Below, piece after piece: positions 1-8,176 of a DNA stretch of 58,725 nt (within the stretch, counting starts at the first letter, position 1; each line of letters starts with the position of its first letter). The DNA comes from Methylobacterium sp. J-030. GTDB lineage: Bacteria > Pseudomonadota > Alphaproteobacteria > Rhizobiales > Beijerinckiaceae. Where the stretch lies: NCBI RefSeq assembly GCF_022829545.1, contig NZ_JAKSYM010000270.1, positions 1-58,725 on the forward strand. The letters run 5' to 3'. The notes beneath the pieces were generated by a model, which was given only the letters and a program-made list of their open reading frames with translations, was not told the DNA's origin and did not search any database. The position numbers were made by a program, and so were the translations under genes.

Positions 1-302
1 AGGCGAGCAAGCGGCAATACGACCCGAAGATGGGGGTGGCCGCCCGCTGTGTGGCCTTCGCGCAGGGCGAGGGTCTGATCGTGCGGGCGCTGGCCGGCCA
101 CCGGCTCGCCGTGTGCCCGCTCCTGATCATCGCGCCGGCCGAGATCGACGCCCTGTTCGACCGCCTGGGCCGCGCGCTGGACCGCACGCGGGACTGGATC
201 CGGGCGGAGAGGCTGGAGGCGGTGCCGGGGAGAGACGGTCCGCGGTGTCCTGCGGGATTGATGGCGCCGTCAGGTCTGACCGTTAATCCCGGATGCGTTT
301 AA
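1..302 (+). CDS. Aminotransferase class III, C-terminal fragment
   Basis: This is the 3' end of a gene that begins before the window; the open frame runs from base 3 to a TAA at 300-302. The visible protein matches the C-terminal small domain of PLP-dependent class III (omega-amino acid/pyruvate type) aminotransferases: a GLIVRAL strand, an LAVCPLLII strand and a final EIDALF..LGRALD helix. The PLP lysine lies outside the window, so substrate cannot be judged. About 30 residues after the last family helix are Pro/Gly-rich and look non-domain. The gene converges on the CorC-type gene, with tandem hairpins between them. Confidence 0.7.
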   Translation, partial: ASKRQYDPKMGVAARCVAFAQGEGLIVRALAGHRLAVCPLLIIAPAEIDALFDRLGRALDRTRDWIRAERLEAVPGRDGPRCPAGLMAPSGLTVNPGCV

Positions 303-325
303 AGGGCCCAGCCCCTTGGCGGGTT

Positions 326-368
326 CTCAGGGCGGAGTCCTGAGAGCTTGGCCAGGGCTCCGCCCTGG
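326..368. terminator. Tandem hairpins between convergent genes
   Basis: Two adjacent inverted repeats lie between the aminotransferase stop (302) and the CorC-type stop (411). The first is CTCAGG (326-331) with CCTGAG (339-344). The second is CCAGGGC (352-358) with GCCCTGG (362-368). They could terminate both transcripts, but there is no T-tract. The sequence also resembles dispersed GC-rich repeats common in this group. Confidence 0.45.
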
Positions 369-410
369 ACCCGCGAAAGGTCTCGACCGTTCGAAACCCC
401 GACAGGGTGC

Positions 411-1736
411 TCACCCCACGCTGCGCTGGGCCTCCGGGGGCGTGCTCGCCTGGACGGCCGTCGCGGTCAGGGGCGTGATCCGCAGCGTCGTGATCCGGTT
501 CTTGGCCTTGCGCAGAACCTGGAACCGGAAGCCGTGAAAGTTGAAGGCCGTGCCCTGGTCGGGGATGGTCCGCGCCTCGTGGATCACGAGGCCCGCGATC
601 GTGGTGGCCTCGTCGTCGGGGAGGTTCCAGTCCATCGCCCGGTTGAGGTCGCGGATCGGCACGCCGCCGTCGACGTTGACCGAGCCGTCGCCCTGCAGCC
701 GCACCCCGGTGACCGTCACGTCGTGCTCGTCGGCGATCTCGCCGACGATCTCCTCCAGGATGTCCTCCAGGGTCACGAGCCCCATCACCTCGCCGTACTC
801 GTCGACCACCAGCGCGAAGTGGGTCTTCTTGGTCAGGAACGCCTTGAGCTGGGCGCGCAGCGAGGTCGTGCCCGGCACGAACCACGTCTCCAGCGCCAGC
901 GCCTCGACCTTGAGGCCCGAGGCGTCGCCCCCCGCGGCGTCGAGCGCCCGCAGCAGGTCCTTGGCGTGGAGCACGCCGACGATGTTCTCCGGCGTGCCGC
1001 GCCACAGGGGCATCCGCGTGTAGGGCGAGGACAGCACCGCCCGCACGATGTCCTCGGAGGGCTGGTCGGCGTCGATCGCCCGCATCTTGGTGCGGTGGAC
1101 CATCACGTCGGAGACCGACAGGTCCGAGAGATCGAGGAGGCCGCCCAGCATGTCGCGCTCGGCCTTGGCGACGCCGCCCTCCCGGTGCATCAGCGCCACC
1201 TGCCCGCGCAGCTCCTCGGCGGCGGTCAGGATCGACTGGTGCTCGCCGATGGTCACGCCGAAGGGCTTCAGCATCAGCCGCACCAGCTGCTCGATGGCGA
1301 GCGCCAGCGGCCCCATGACGGCCACCGCGAAGGCGACCGGGCGGGCGGTGATCAGCGCGGCCTGGTCGGGCTTCGAGATCGCGAGCGTCTTCGGCAGCAC
1401 CTCGGCGAAGACGATGACCAGCACCGACATGCCCACCGTGGCGTAGATCACGCCGCTCTTGCCGAACAGGGCGGTCAGCACGCTGGTGGTGAAGGCCGAG
1501 GCGCCGATTGCCACGATGTTGTAGCCGATCAGCATGGCGCCGATGAAGCGTTCGCGGATCGCCAGGATCCGGTTGACGATCGCCGCGCGCGGGTCGCCCG
1601 CCTGCTCCAGGGCGTGCATCCGCGCCCGGGAGGCGGCCGTGAAGGCGGTCTCGGCCCCCGCGAAGAAGGCCGAGAGGAGGAGTGAGATCACCACGATGCT
1701 CGCGGCGAACCACAGATCGATATGGGTGTCGTCCAT
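411..1736 (-). CDS. CNNM/CBS/CorC-domain membrane protein (hemolysin family)
   Basis: A 441-residue integral membrane protein of the HlyC/CorC (CNNM) family, associated with Mg2+/Co2+ efflux or resistance. The N-terminal CNNM domain (about residues 1-190) holds several hydrophobic segments, the first at about 8-28, and a conserved GAETAF block. A CBS-domain pair follows at about 205-330, with the VVDEYGEVMGLVTLEDILEE signature of the second CBS. A CorC/HlyC C-terminal domain covers about 345-430. The ATG at 1736 is preferred over a TTG nine bases upstream; a GGAA lies just before it. The gene stands alone in its orientation and its transported ion is not established. Confidence 0.85.
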   Translation of the reverse strand: MDDTHIDLWFAASIVVISLLLSAFFAGAETAFTAASRARMHALEQAGDPRAAIVNRILAIRERFIGAMLIGYNIVAIGASAFTTSVLTALFGKSGVIYATVGMSVLVIVFAEVLPKTLAISKPDQAALITARPVAFAVAVMGPLALAIEQLVRLMLKPFGVTIGEHQSILTAAEELRGQVALMHREGGVAKAERDMLGGLLDLSDLSVSDVMVHRTKMRAIDADQPSEDIVRAVLSSPYTRMPLWRGTPENIVGVLHAKDLLRALDAAGGDASGLKVEALALETWFVPGTTSLRAQLKAFLTKKTHFALVVDEYGEVMGLVTLEDILEEIVGEIADEHDVTVTGVRLQGDGSVNVDGGVPIRDLNRAMDWNLPDDEATTIAGLVIHEARTIPDQGTAFNFHGFRFQVLRKAKNRITTLRITPLTATAVQASTPPEAQRSVG

Positions 1737-1795
1737 CGGTTCCAAGAAGCACGCTCATGCGGCGAGTCGGCCGCCCATATAGCGGCTTGCGCGGC

Positions 1796-3370
1796 TTATT
1801 GCGCGTCGGTCCGGCGCACCGTCCACGTCGCCCAGTAGACCGGCCGGCCGTAGAGGCTCGACGTGTCGCGGCCCGACGCGGTCGGGGCGAGCCGGTCGAG
1901 CCAGGTCAGGAAGCCGGCCTTGTTGGGGTAGATCGACGGCGTGTCGAGGTTGCCCTGCGCATCCGTCATCCAGAAATGGGCGCTCCGGTCGTACCGGCCG
2001 CTGCCGTCGCCCCCCGAGCGCAGGCCGAGATAGGTCGGCGAGCGGCCCGCCTCGACCGGGTCGGCGTACAGCTTGAGGGCGCCGATCCCGTCGAGGTTCA
2101 GGTCGGCGGTGTATTGCAGGCAGATGTCGGCGACCGGCCCGCCCGGCGCGTTGGCGGGCCGCTGGCAGGTGTAGGATACGGCCCAGCGCTGCATCCCCTT
2201 GGCGCGGGCCACCCGCACGAGGCTGCCCGGCGGCAGCGGCCCGGCGAGCTTCTTGGCCACCGACCAGACCTTCGGGCCGGACAGGTCCTGCGCGGTGCGC
2301 AGGTAGAGGGCCGTGCGGCGCTTCTCCGGGGCGAGGCCGCAATCCTCGGGGATCACGTCCGTGTAGACATAGTGATAGGTCCGATCGACGATGCTGATCG
2401 AGCCGGCCAGTCCGTGCGTCTCGAAGGCGGGCGCCGTGCAGGCGGAGGCCACCGGCTTGCCGGCCTCGTCGATCACCGGCGCGGGATTGGGTGGGTCGCT
2501 CCGCCCGCGGCCGGACTTCATGCCCGACTTGGGCTCGAACGGCGTCCAGGCCAGCCCGTAGCCGTCGGCGGCGCGGGTGCGGATCTCGAAGGTCTGGAAG
2601 TCCAGGGTCCGGGCCTCGATCTGGACCCGCCGCCGGACATCGGCCGGCCCCGGTCCGGCGGCATCGGCCTCGGCCTGCCTCCCGCGTCGCCGGCGCGGCT
2701 GCGCCTCGTCCTGGGCGGCGGCCACGCCCACGCGCTCCTGGCCCAGCAGGAACACGTAGCTGTAGGCCTCGCCGGCCCAGTCGCGGCCGGCGATCGCGAT
2801 CGGGTCGCGCGGGCCGATCCCCTCGGCGGCGGGTGCCGGCTCGGACCAGCCGCGGGACCGGGCGCGTTCCTCGGGCAGGTCGACCGAGAACCGGTCGGCC
2901 GAGGGCGGCAGCGTGGTCACCAGCGCCTCGACGGTCCGGCCCGTGCGCAGGGATCCGCCGTCGCGGCTATCCGTGGCGCGGCGCTCCGGGCAGGGCTCGT
3001 CCCGGCGGGACGCGATCGGGGTCTGGCCCTGGAACAGCACCTGGAGCGGGCCGGGCGCCTCGGCGCGGGGCAGTTTCAGGATCTGCACGCCGCGCACGAA
3101 GGCGCAGGGCGCGGGCGCGATCAGCACGCCCTCGGCCTCGGAGCCGTCGCGGCAGATCTCCAAGGCCCCGCCGCCGGTGACGTAGCAGCTCGGCGCGCTG
3201 CCCTCGAAGCCCGCCGAACGGGCGACCGCGGGATTCGGAGCAAGCAGCGCAGCAGCCGCCAGGGCGCCGAGGACCGGGACCAGCCCGGCTGCAAGCCCGG
3301 ACCTACAATCCTGAACTCGGAGATCGACGGTATCGGCGGGCGATGGGCGGGCAGTCTTCTGAGAAACCAC
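1796..3370 (-). CDS. Secreted protein of unknown function
   Basis: An unrecognised 524-residue protein. A hydrophobic Ala/Leu-rich segment at about residues 24-48, ending near AVARSAG, looks like a signal peptide, so the product is probably periplasmic or exported. Several cysteines are spread through the mature part, and a basic Arg/Gln-rich linker lies near 225-240. The C-terminal half is rich in Tyr/Trp and short beta-type stretches. The annotated start is GTG at 3370; about 22 residues precede the hydrophobic core, so a later start is possible. It lies close behind the CorC-type gene on the same strand and no enzyme motif was recognised. Confidence 0.6.
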   Translation of the reverse strand: MVSQKTARPSPADTVDLRVQDCRSGLAAGLVPVLGALAAAALLAPNPAVARSAGFEGSAPSCYVTGGGALEICRDGSEAEGVLIAPAPCAFVRGVQILKLPRAEAPGPLQVLFQGQTPIASRRDEPCPERRATDSRDGGSLRTGRTVEALVTTLPPSADRFSVDLPEERARSRGWSEPAPAAEGIGPRDPIAIAGRDWAGEAYSYVFLLGQERVGVAAAQDEAQPRRRRGRQAEADAAGPGPADVRRRVQIEARTLDFQTFEIRTRAADGYGLAWTPFEPKSGMKSGRGRSDPPNPAPVIDEAGKPVASACTAPAFETHGLAGSISIVDRTYHYVYTDVIPEDCGLAPEKRRTALYLRTAQDLSGPKVWSVAKKLAGPLPPGSLVRVARAKGMQRWAVSYTCQRPANAPGGPVADICLQYTADLNLDGIGALKLYADPVEAGRSPTYLGLRSGGDGSGRYDRSAHFWMTDAQGNLDTPSIYPNKAGFLTWLDRLAPTASGRDTSSLYGRPVYWATWTVRRTDAQ

Positions 3371-3562
3371 GTCTATCGCCAGTTTTCATCCGGTCGTCGA
3401 GGAAGTCCCGCAGGCTCTATCCTACCGCCATCGGGCCGGGAAGGGGCGCGGACCACGCATGCACCGTTCGCTGCGGATGGGGCGAACCCGGCGCCCGCTC
3501 GCCCGTTGTCGCGGCTTGAGGGCCCCGCGGGTCCGATCGTCTCAGCGTCCGGAGAGCAGCGC

Positions 3563-3961
3563 ATGGATATCGCCGTCGACACCATCACCGACATCGTCAT
3601 GCGGCTGCGGGCCATCGAGGTGAAGGAGGGCAACACCGATCCGGATTCGGGCTCCAACCCGATCGACGACGGGTCCACGGACGTCCTGATCTCCGGCACC
3701 GACGATGCGACGGAGGAAGAGGTCCGCGGCATGATTGCCGGGCTCGACGACGATGCCCGCGCGGAGCTGCTGGCCCTCCTCTACATCGGGCGCGGCGACA
3801 TGGAGCCGGAGGAATGGGGCGAGGCGGTCCGGTTCGCCCGGGAGCGCGAGGCGGCCGGCGACGGCGCCGTGAAGGAGCTGCTGGGCTCGCCCGATGCCGG
3901 GGATCTCTTGGAAGAGGGCCTGGATGCGCTGGGGCTGAGCCCCGAGCTTCCCCAGGCCTGA
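3563..3961 (+). CDS. DUF3775 domain-containing protein
   Basis: A 132-residue acidic protein resembling the DUF3775 family of small proteobacterial proteins of unknown role. The C-terminal half carries the typical helix pattern around ELLALLYIGRGDMEPEEW and VRFAREREAAG. The frame is open far upstream, but the ATG at 3563 follows a GGAGAG Shine-Dalgarno sequence at 3551, and composition upstream is not protein-like. No signal peptide or membrane segment is seen. It stops ten bases before the App1-type phosphatase gene, so the two are probably co-transcribed. Confidence 0.75.
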   Translation: MDIAVDTITDIVMRLRAIEVKEGNTDPDSGSNPIDDGSTDVLISGTDDATEEEVRGMIAGLDDDARAELLALLYIGRGDMEPEEWGEAVRFAREREAAGDGAVKELLGSPDAGDLLEEGLDALGLSPELPQA

Positions 3962-3971
3962 TCGGCCGCCC

Positions 3972-5267
3972 ATGACGACCGGCATGACCTCCCGCGTGCG
4001 CAGGGGCGCCGGCAAGGCGCTGCGGGTCCTCGTCCGGCCGGTCCGCCGGGCCCAGGGCCACGGCGGCAAGGGCCGCGGCGGGCTCGTGGTCGAGCCCTAT
4101 CGCGGCTACGGCTCGCGGGAGGCGATCTTCCTGATCGGGCGGGTGTTTCGCCAGTCCCCCGGCATCCCCGGGGAGGACCCGGACTCCCTGCGGGCGCAGT
4201 GGCGCGACCTGCGCCGCCGTATCGCCCGGCGGACGGTCGCGGGGGCCTGCGTCTCCGCGAGGTTCGGCGGCGCCGCCGTGCGGGTCGAGACCGATCGGGA
4301 CGGCTATTTCCGCGTGCACCTTCACCCGCACGAACCCCCCGCGGACCGCGATGCGTGGCATCCGGTCGAGCTGGTCCTCGAGAACGATCCGCCGATCCCG
4401 GCGGAAGGCGCGGTGTTCATCCCGCCCGAACATTGCCGCTGCGTCGTGGTCAGCGACATCGACGACACGGTGATGCGCACCGGCGTCGCCAACAAGCTGA
4501 AGATGCTCTGGCGGCTGTTCGTGGAAGATGCCGAGAGCCGGGTCGCCTTCCCGGGCGTCGCCGCCCTGTACCGCGCCCTGCACGCGGGCGCGGGCGGCGC
4601 GGAGGGCAACCCGATGCTTTATGTCTCCCGCGCGCCCTGGGGCCTCTACGAGATGCTGTCGGAGTTCTTCCAGCGGCACGGCATTCCTGCGGGGCCGGTG
4701 CTGTTCCTGCGGGAATGGGGCCTGTCCTGGACGCATCCGCTGCCGCGCCGGGCCACCGACCACAAGCAGGCGCTGATCCGGCACATGCTCGCCCTCTACC
4801 GGGACCTGCCCTTCGTGCTGATCGGAGACAGCGGCCAGCACGATCCGGAGGTGTACGCGCAGATCGTAGAGGAGAATCCCGGCCGGGTGCTGGCGGTCTA
4901 CATCCGCAACGTGTCGCGCGACGCCGCGCGGATCGAGGAGATCGTGCGCCTGGCCGGCGCGGTCGCCCGGGCCGGGTCCAGCCTGGTGCTCGCCGCCGAC
5001 AGCGTCGCCATGGCGGAGCACGCGGCCGCGATCGGCCTGATCGCCCCCGATTGCGTCGCGCGAGTCGCCGACGAGCATGCCGCTGCCGCCGAGACCGGGC
5101 CCCGCCGGGAGACCGCCCGGATCACGCCGGAACCCGCCGGACCCGCCGCGAAGGATCCGATCGCGCCGGAGGTGATCGCCGAGGCGCTGGCGGGCGACGA
5201 CACCGTGCCGGCGACCCTGGTGGTCGAGCCGGAGGCGCCGGCCACGCTCCCACGCCTCGGTGCCTGA
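3972..5267 (+). CDS. App1-family phosphatase domain protein (DUF2183)
   Basis: A 431-residue protein with the catalytic domain of App1-type phosphatidate phosphatases, HAD-like enzymes known from yeast actin patches and found in many bacteria. The DxDxT signature appears as DIDDT at residues 162-166 inside VVVSDIDDTVMRTG. Later family blocks are VSRAPWGLYEM, a TDHKQALIRH segment with the expected Lys, and GDSGQHDPEVYA. An N-terminal domain of about 150 residues is rich in basic residues, and about 100 C-terminal residues are Ala/Pro-rich and divergent. The family is known; the bacterial substrate is not and may not be phosphatidate. Confidence 0.85.
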   Translation: MTTGMTSRVRRGAGKALRVLVRPVRRAQGHGGKGRGGLVVEPYRGYGSREAIFLIGRVFRQSPGIPGEDPDSLRAQWRDLRRRIARRTVAGACVSARFGGAAVRVETDRDGYFRVHLHPHEPPADRDAWHPVELVLENDPPIPAEGAVFIPPEHCRCVVVSDIDDTVMRTGVANKLKMLWRLFVEDAESRVAFPGVAALYRALHAGAGGAEGNPMLYVSRAPWGLYEMLSEFFQRHGIPAGPVLFLREWGLSWTHPLPRRATDHKQALIRHMLALYRDLPFVLIGDSGQHDPEVYAQIVEENPGRVLAVYIRNVSRDAARIEEIVRLAGAVARAGSSLVLAADSVAMAEHAAAIGLIAPDCVARVADEHAAAAETGPRRETARITPEPAGPAAKDPIAPEVIAEALAGDDTVPATLVVEPEAPATLPRLGA

Positions 5268-5392
5268 ACGCCCGGCCACGAACGTCATCCGGAACGCTGG
5301 TCCGGACCGATCCGTCCCATATCCTCCGTCCATGCGCAGCCGGCACTCGCCGAGACGGGTTCGCAGACCGGACTGCCGCAGGAGGAACCGAG

Positions 5393-6505
5393 ATGCGCCT
5401 GAGCCTGTCCGCGCTGCTGTTGATCGCCTGCGGCCCCCACATGGCCTTCGGGCAGGCTGCACCCGCCGCGGGGTCTGACCGGCCCTTCGCGCAGCTCGAG
5501 GCCGAGATCGGAGCGGCCAATGCCGCGCCGGGTCCGCGGACGGTTCCGGCCAAGGTCGTGCCGGTGCCGGATACGGTGAGCCCGCAATTCCGCACGGCCG
5601 TGGCGGCGCCCTACCGCGTGCCGGCCTGGAATGCGAACCCGCCGGATGCCGCGGCCTGGAAGGCGCTGGTGGATAAGCTCGCCGCCGCCGGGGCCGCCAC
5701 CCTCCCGGCCCTGCGCGAGAAACTCGGCGTCACCAGCCAGGCCGCGGTGATCGGCGGCGTGAAGGCCTTCGTGATCCAGCCCCGGCAGATACCGGAGGCC
5801 AACCGCAACCGGTTGCTCCTGCACATCCACGGGGGCGGCTACGTCTACAATCCCGGCGAGTCCGGCACGCTGGAGGCGATCCTGATGGCTGGCCTCGGCG
5901 GCTTCAAGGTCATCTCGGTGGATTACCGGATGCCGCCCGACGCCCCCTACCCCGCCGCCATGGACGATGCGACCGCGGTTTGGCGCGCCATGCAGACCAT
6001 GCAGAAGCCCCAGAACATGGCGGTGTTCGGCACCTCGACCGGGGGCGGCATGACCCTGGCCCTGATGCTCCGCGCGAAGGCCGAGGGGCTGCCGCTGCCG
6101 GCCGCCATTGGCCTCGGCACACCCTGGGCCGACATGACCGAGACCGGCGACAGCTACCGGACCAACGAATGGGTCGACAACGTTCTCGTCAGCTATTCCG
6201 GCTACCTCACGCCCGCCGCCAAGCTCTACGCCGCCGGCCGCGACCTGAAGGACCCGCAGCTCTCGCCGATCTACGGCGACTTCACCGGCCTCCCCCCCGC
6301 GCTCCTGATCACGGGCACCCGGGACCTGTTCCTGTCGAACACCGTGCGCACCCATCGGAAGCTGCGCGCCGCCGGGATCGAGGCGTCCCTTCAGGTGTTC
6401 GAGGGCCTGTCCCATGCCCAGTACCTGTTCACGCCGGACGCACCCGAGACCACGGAGGCGTTCGGTGAGATGGCCAAGTTCTTCGACGCCCATCTGGGCC
6501 GCTGA
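5393..6505 (+). CDS. Exported alpha/beta hydrolase (HSL-type esterase)
   Basis: A 370-residue alpha/beta hydrolase-3 family (hormone-sensitive-lipase type) carboxylesterase. The oxyanion motif HGGG is at 146-149 and the nucleophile elbow GTSTGG at 213-218, so Ser215 is the likely nucleophile. The acid and His are expected in GTRDLF and GLSHAQY. A signal peptide is clear at residues 1-20 (SALLLIACGPHMAFGQA), placing the enzyme in the periplasm. The ATG at 5393 is preceded by GGAGGAA at 5381. Strong tandem hairpins follow the gene at 6544-6598. Substrate unknown. Confidence 0.85.
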   Translation: MRLSLSALLLIACGPHMAFGQAAPAAGSDRPFAQLEAEIGAANAAPGPRTVPAKVVPVPDTVSPQFRTAVAAPYRVPAWNANPPDAAAWKALVDKLAAAGAATLPALREKLGVTSQAAVIGGVKAFVIQPRQIPEANRNRLLLHIHGGGYVYNPGESGTLEAILMAGLGGFKVISVDYRMPPDAPYPAAMDDATAVWRAMQTMQKPQNMAVFGTSTGGGMTLALMLRAKAEGLPLPAAIGLGTPWADMTETGDSYRTNEWVDNVLVSYSGYLTPAAKLYAAGRDLKDPQLSPIYGDFTGLPPALLITGTRDLFLSNTVRTHRKLRAAGIEASLQVFEGLSHAQYLFTPDAPETTEAFGEMAKFFDAHLGR

Positions 6506-6543
6506 CAAACGGGATTTGGGCGTCGGCGCGGCGCGGACCTCAC

Positions 6544-6598
6544 GCAATGGTGCATTGCAGCATCGCGATCGGGAGGGTTCACATCCCGGTCGCGATGC
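6544..6598. terminator. Tandem inverted repeats, candidate terminator or RNA hairpins
   Basis: Two perfect or near-perfect inverted repeats lie side by side after the hydrolase gene. The first is GCAATG (6544-6549)/CATTGC (6553-6558) with a 3-base loop. The second has 15-base arms (6560-6574 and 6584-6598) with one mismatch that would be a G-U pair in RNA, around a 9-base loop. No T-tract follows, so intrinsic termination is only possible, not shown. Confidence 0.5.
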
Positions 6599-6655
6599 CT
6601 ACGTTCGGTCGCTCGCATGCTGGTCCATGCTCGTGGAATCCGCTGGAGCCCAACC

Positions 6656-6913
6656 GTGCAAACCTACACCCTCGCCATCGCCGACGGCGTCCTGTTCGCC
6701 TGCCTGCCCGACGAGGCCGACATCACGGCCGCGATCACCGACGCGACCGCCACCAATTACGGCTTCGGCCTGAGCCTCGACATCGTCCGCGGTGCGACCC
6801 TGACGGATGCGGCGAGTCCGGAGGACGAAGTCGTCTGGCAGGAGGGGCCGGACAGCGAATTGCTGGACGAAAGGGGCCGCCGCTACCGTTACGCCGTCCG
6901 TCGCCCCTGCTGA
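6656..6913 (+). CDS. Small hypothetical protein
   Basis: An unrecognised acidic protein of about 85 residues with a soluble alpha/beta-like pattern and no signal peptide or membrane segment. The GTG at 6656 is chosen because a GGAG lies about ten bases upstream; an in-frame ATG at 6617 lacks a ribosome site. It lies between the hairpin pair after the esterase gene and the broken MFS gene. Codon use is like its neighbours. Whether it is expressed is uncertain. Confidence 0.45.
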   Translation: MQTYTLAIADGVLFACLPDEADITAAITDATATNYGFGLSLDIVRGATLTDAASPEDEVVWQEGPDSELLDERGRRYRYAVRRPC

Positions 6914-6966
6914 GGGGAGCGCATCGGCCCTGACGCCTGGCCCCCCGGCGGTGGTACGCTCCGACC

Positions 6967-8134
6967 ATGGGGGGAGACACGACCAGCGCAGGGTGGAGGA
7001 ACGGCCTCGTCCGTTTCCTCGTCCTCTACGGCACGCTTTACGGGGCCTACGGCGTCCTCTCGCCGATCCTGCCGGGCTTTCTGGCGATACGCGGTCTCGA
7101 TCCCGGTGAGATCGGGATAGTGCTGGCTGCGGCGGGAGCCCTCCGCCTCGTCATCGGTCCGCTGGCCGGATCCTGGGCCGACCGGCGGCAGGCAGCCCGC
7201 CCGATCCTGGCGGCGAGCCTCGCCGTGACGGGCCTCGCCGCCCTGGCCCACCTGCCCGGCACCGGCTTCGCGCAGCTGATCGGTCCGGCCCTCCTCTACG
7301 CAGCGGGTACGGCCGCCCCGGCGCCGCTCGCCGATGCCCTGGCGCTTGCCGCGGCGCGCGGCGGGGTGGCCTTCCAGTACGGCTGGGTCCGCGGCGCCGG
7401 CTCGGCGGCCTTCATCGCCGCGACCGCGGCGGCGGGCTGGCTGATCGCGTCCCTCGGCCTTGCCGCGGCGCTGTGGGCCAGCGGCGCCCTGTTCCTCGCC
7501 GCCTCCGCCGCCGCCCTCGCGTTACCGTCCGACCGGGCCGGATCCGCGGCCGCCGAACCGCCCTGGGGCGGGTTCGCCGCGCTCGCGGCGCTCCCGCGCT
7601 TCCGTCGCACGGTGCTGGCCGCCGCCCTGGTGATCGGGGCGCACGCCATGCATGACGGGTTCGCCATGATCCTGTGGCGCTCCGCCGGGATCTCGGCCGG
7701 GATCGCGGGCCTGCTCTGGTCGGTGTCGGTCTCGGCCGAAGTCCTCGTGTTCCTGCTCGTCGGACCGCCCGTGCTGGGACGGATCGGGCTCCCGGCCGGC
7801 ATCGCGGTGGCCGCCTGCGCGGGGGTCGCTACGCTGGGCGGTGCTGGGCGCCACCGTCGCGGTGCCCTGGCTCGCCGCCGTCGAGGCGCTGCACGGGTTG
7901 AGCTTCGCGCTCCTGCACCTCGCCTGCCTCGGCCTGATCGAGGAGATCGCCCCGCCGAACCTGCGTACCACCGCGCTCGCCCTCTACGGAACCCTCGGCT
8001 TGGGCCTGTCCGGGGTGTTCGCGACGCTCGCCTCAGGCTGGCTCTACGGCGCCTTCGGGGCGGAGGCCTTCTGGGCGATGGCAGCCCTGAGCCTCGCCGC
8101 GCTGCCCCTGGTGCCGGGCCTGCGGACGCGCTGA
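6967..8134 (+). pseudogene. MFS transporter interrupted by a frameshift
   Basis: Together the two frames encode one major facilitator transporter of about 390 residues. Frame 1 (from ATG 6967) gives the first 9 or so hydrophobic helices, including GPLAGSWADRRQ, the loop 2-3 signature. Near 7828-7831 the frame changes: removing one base from GTCGCTACG restores LRWAVLGATVAVPWL, and the remaining helices continue in frame 2 to TGA at 8134. The two parts do not overlap, as expected for a single +1 event. It is either a true pseudogene, a contingency-type frameshift or a sequencing error. Substrate unknown. Confidence 0.75.
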
Positions 8135-8176
8135 AGCTGTGGTACGGACCCGGAACGGAGCCGCCGAAACGCCCTG

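Noticed and set aside
348..1685. Long plus-strand open frame opposite the CorC-type gene
   Set aside because: It is antisense to a clear coding gene; GC-rich codons create such mirror frames, and it has no domain.
3597..5462. 621-codon minus-strand open frame
   Set aside because: It mirrors the App1-type gene and is rich in Arg/Gly/Pro with no family match.
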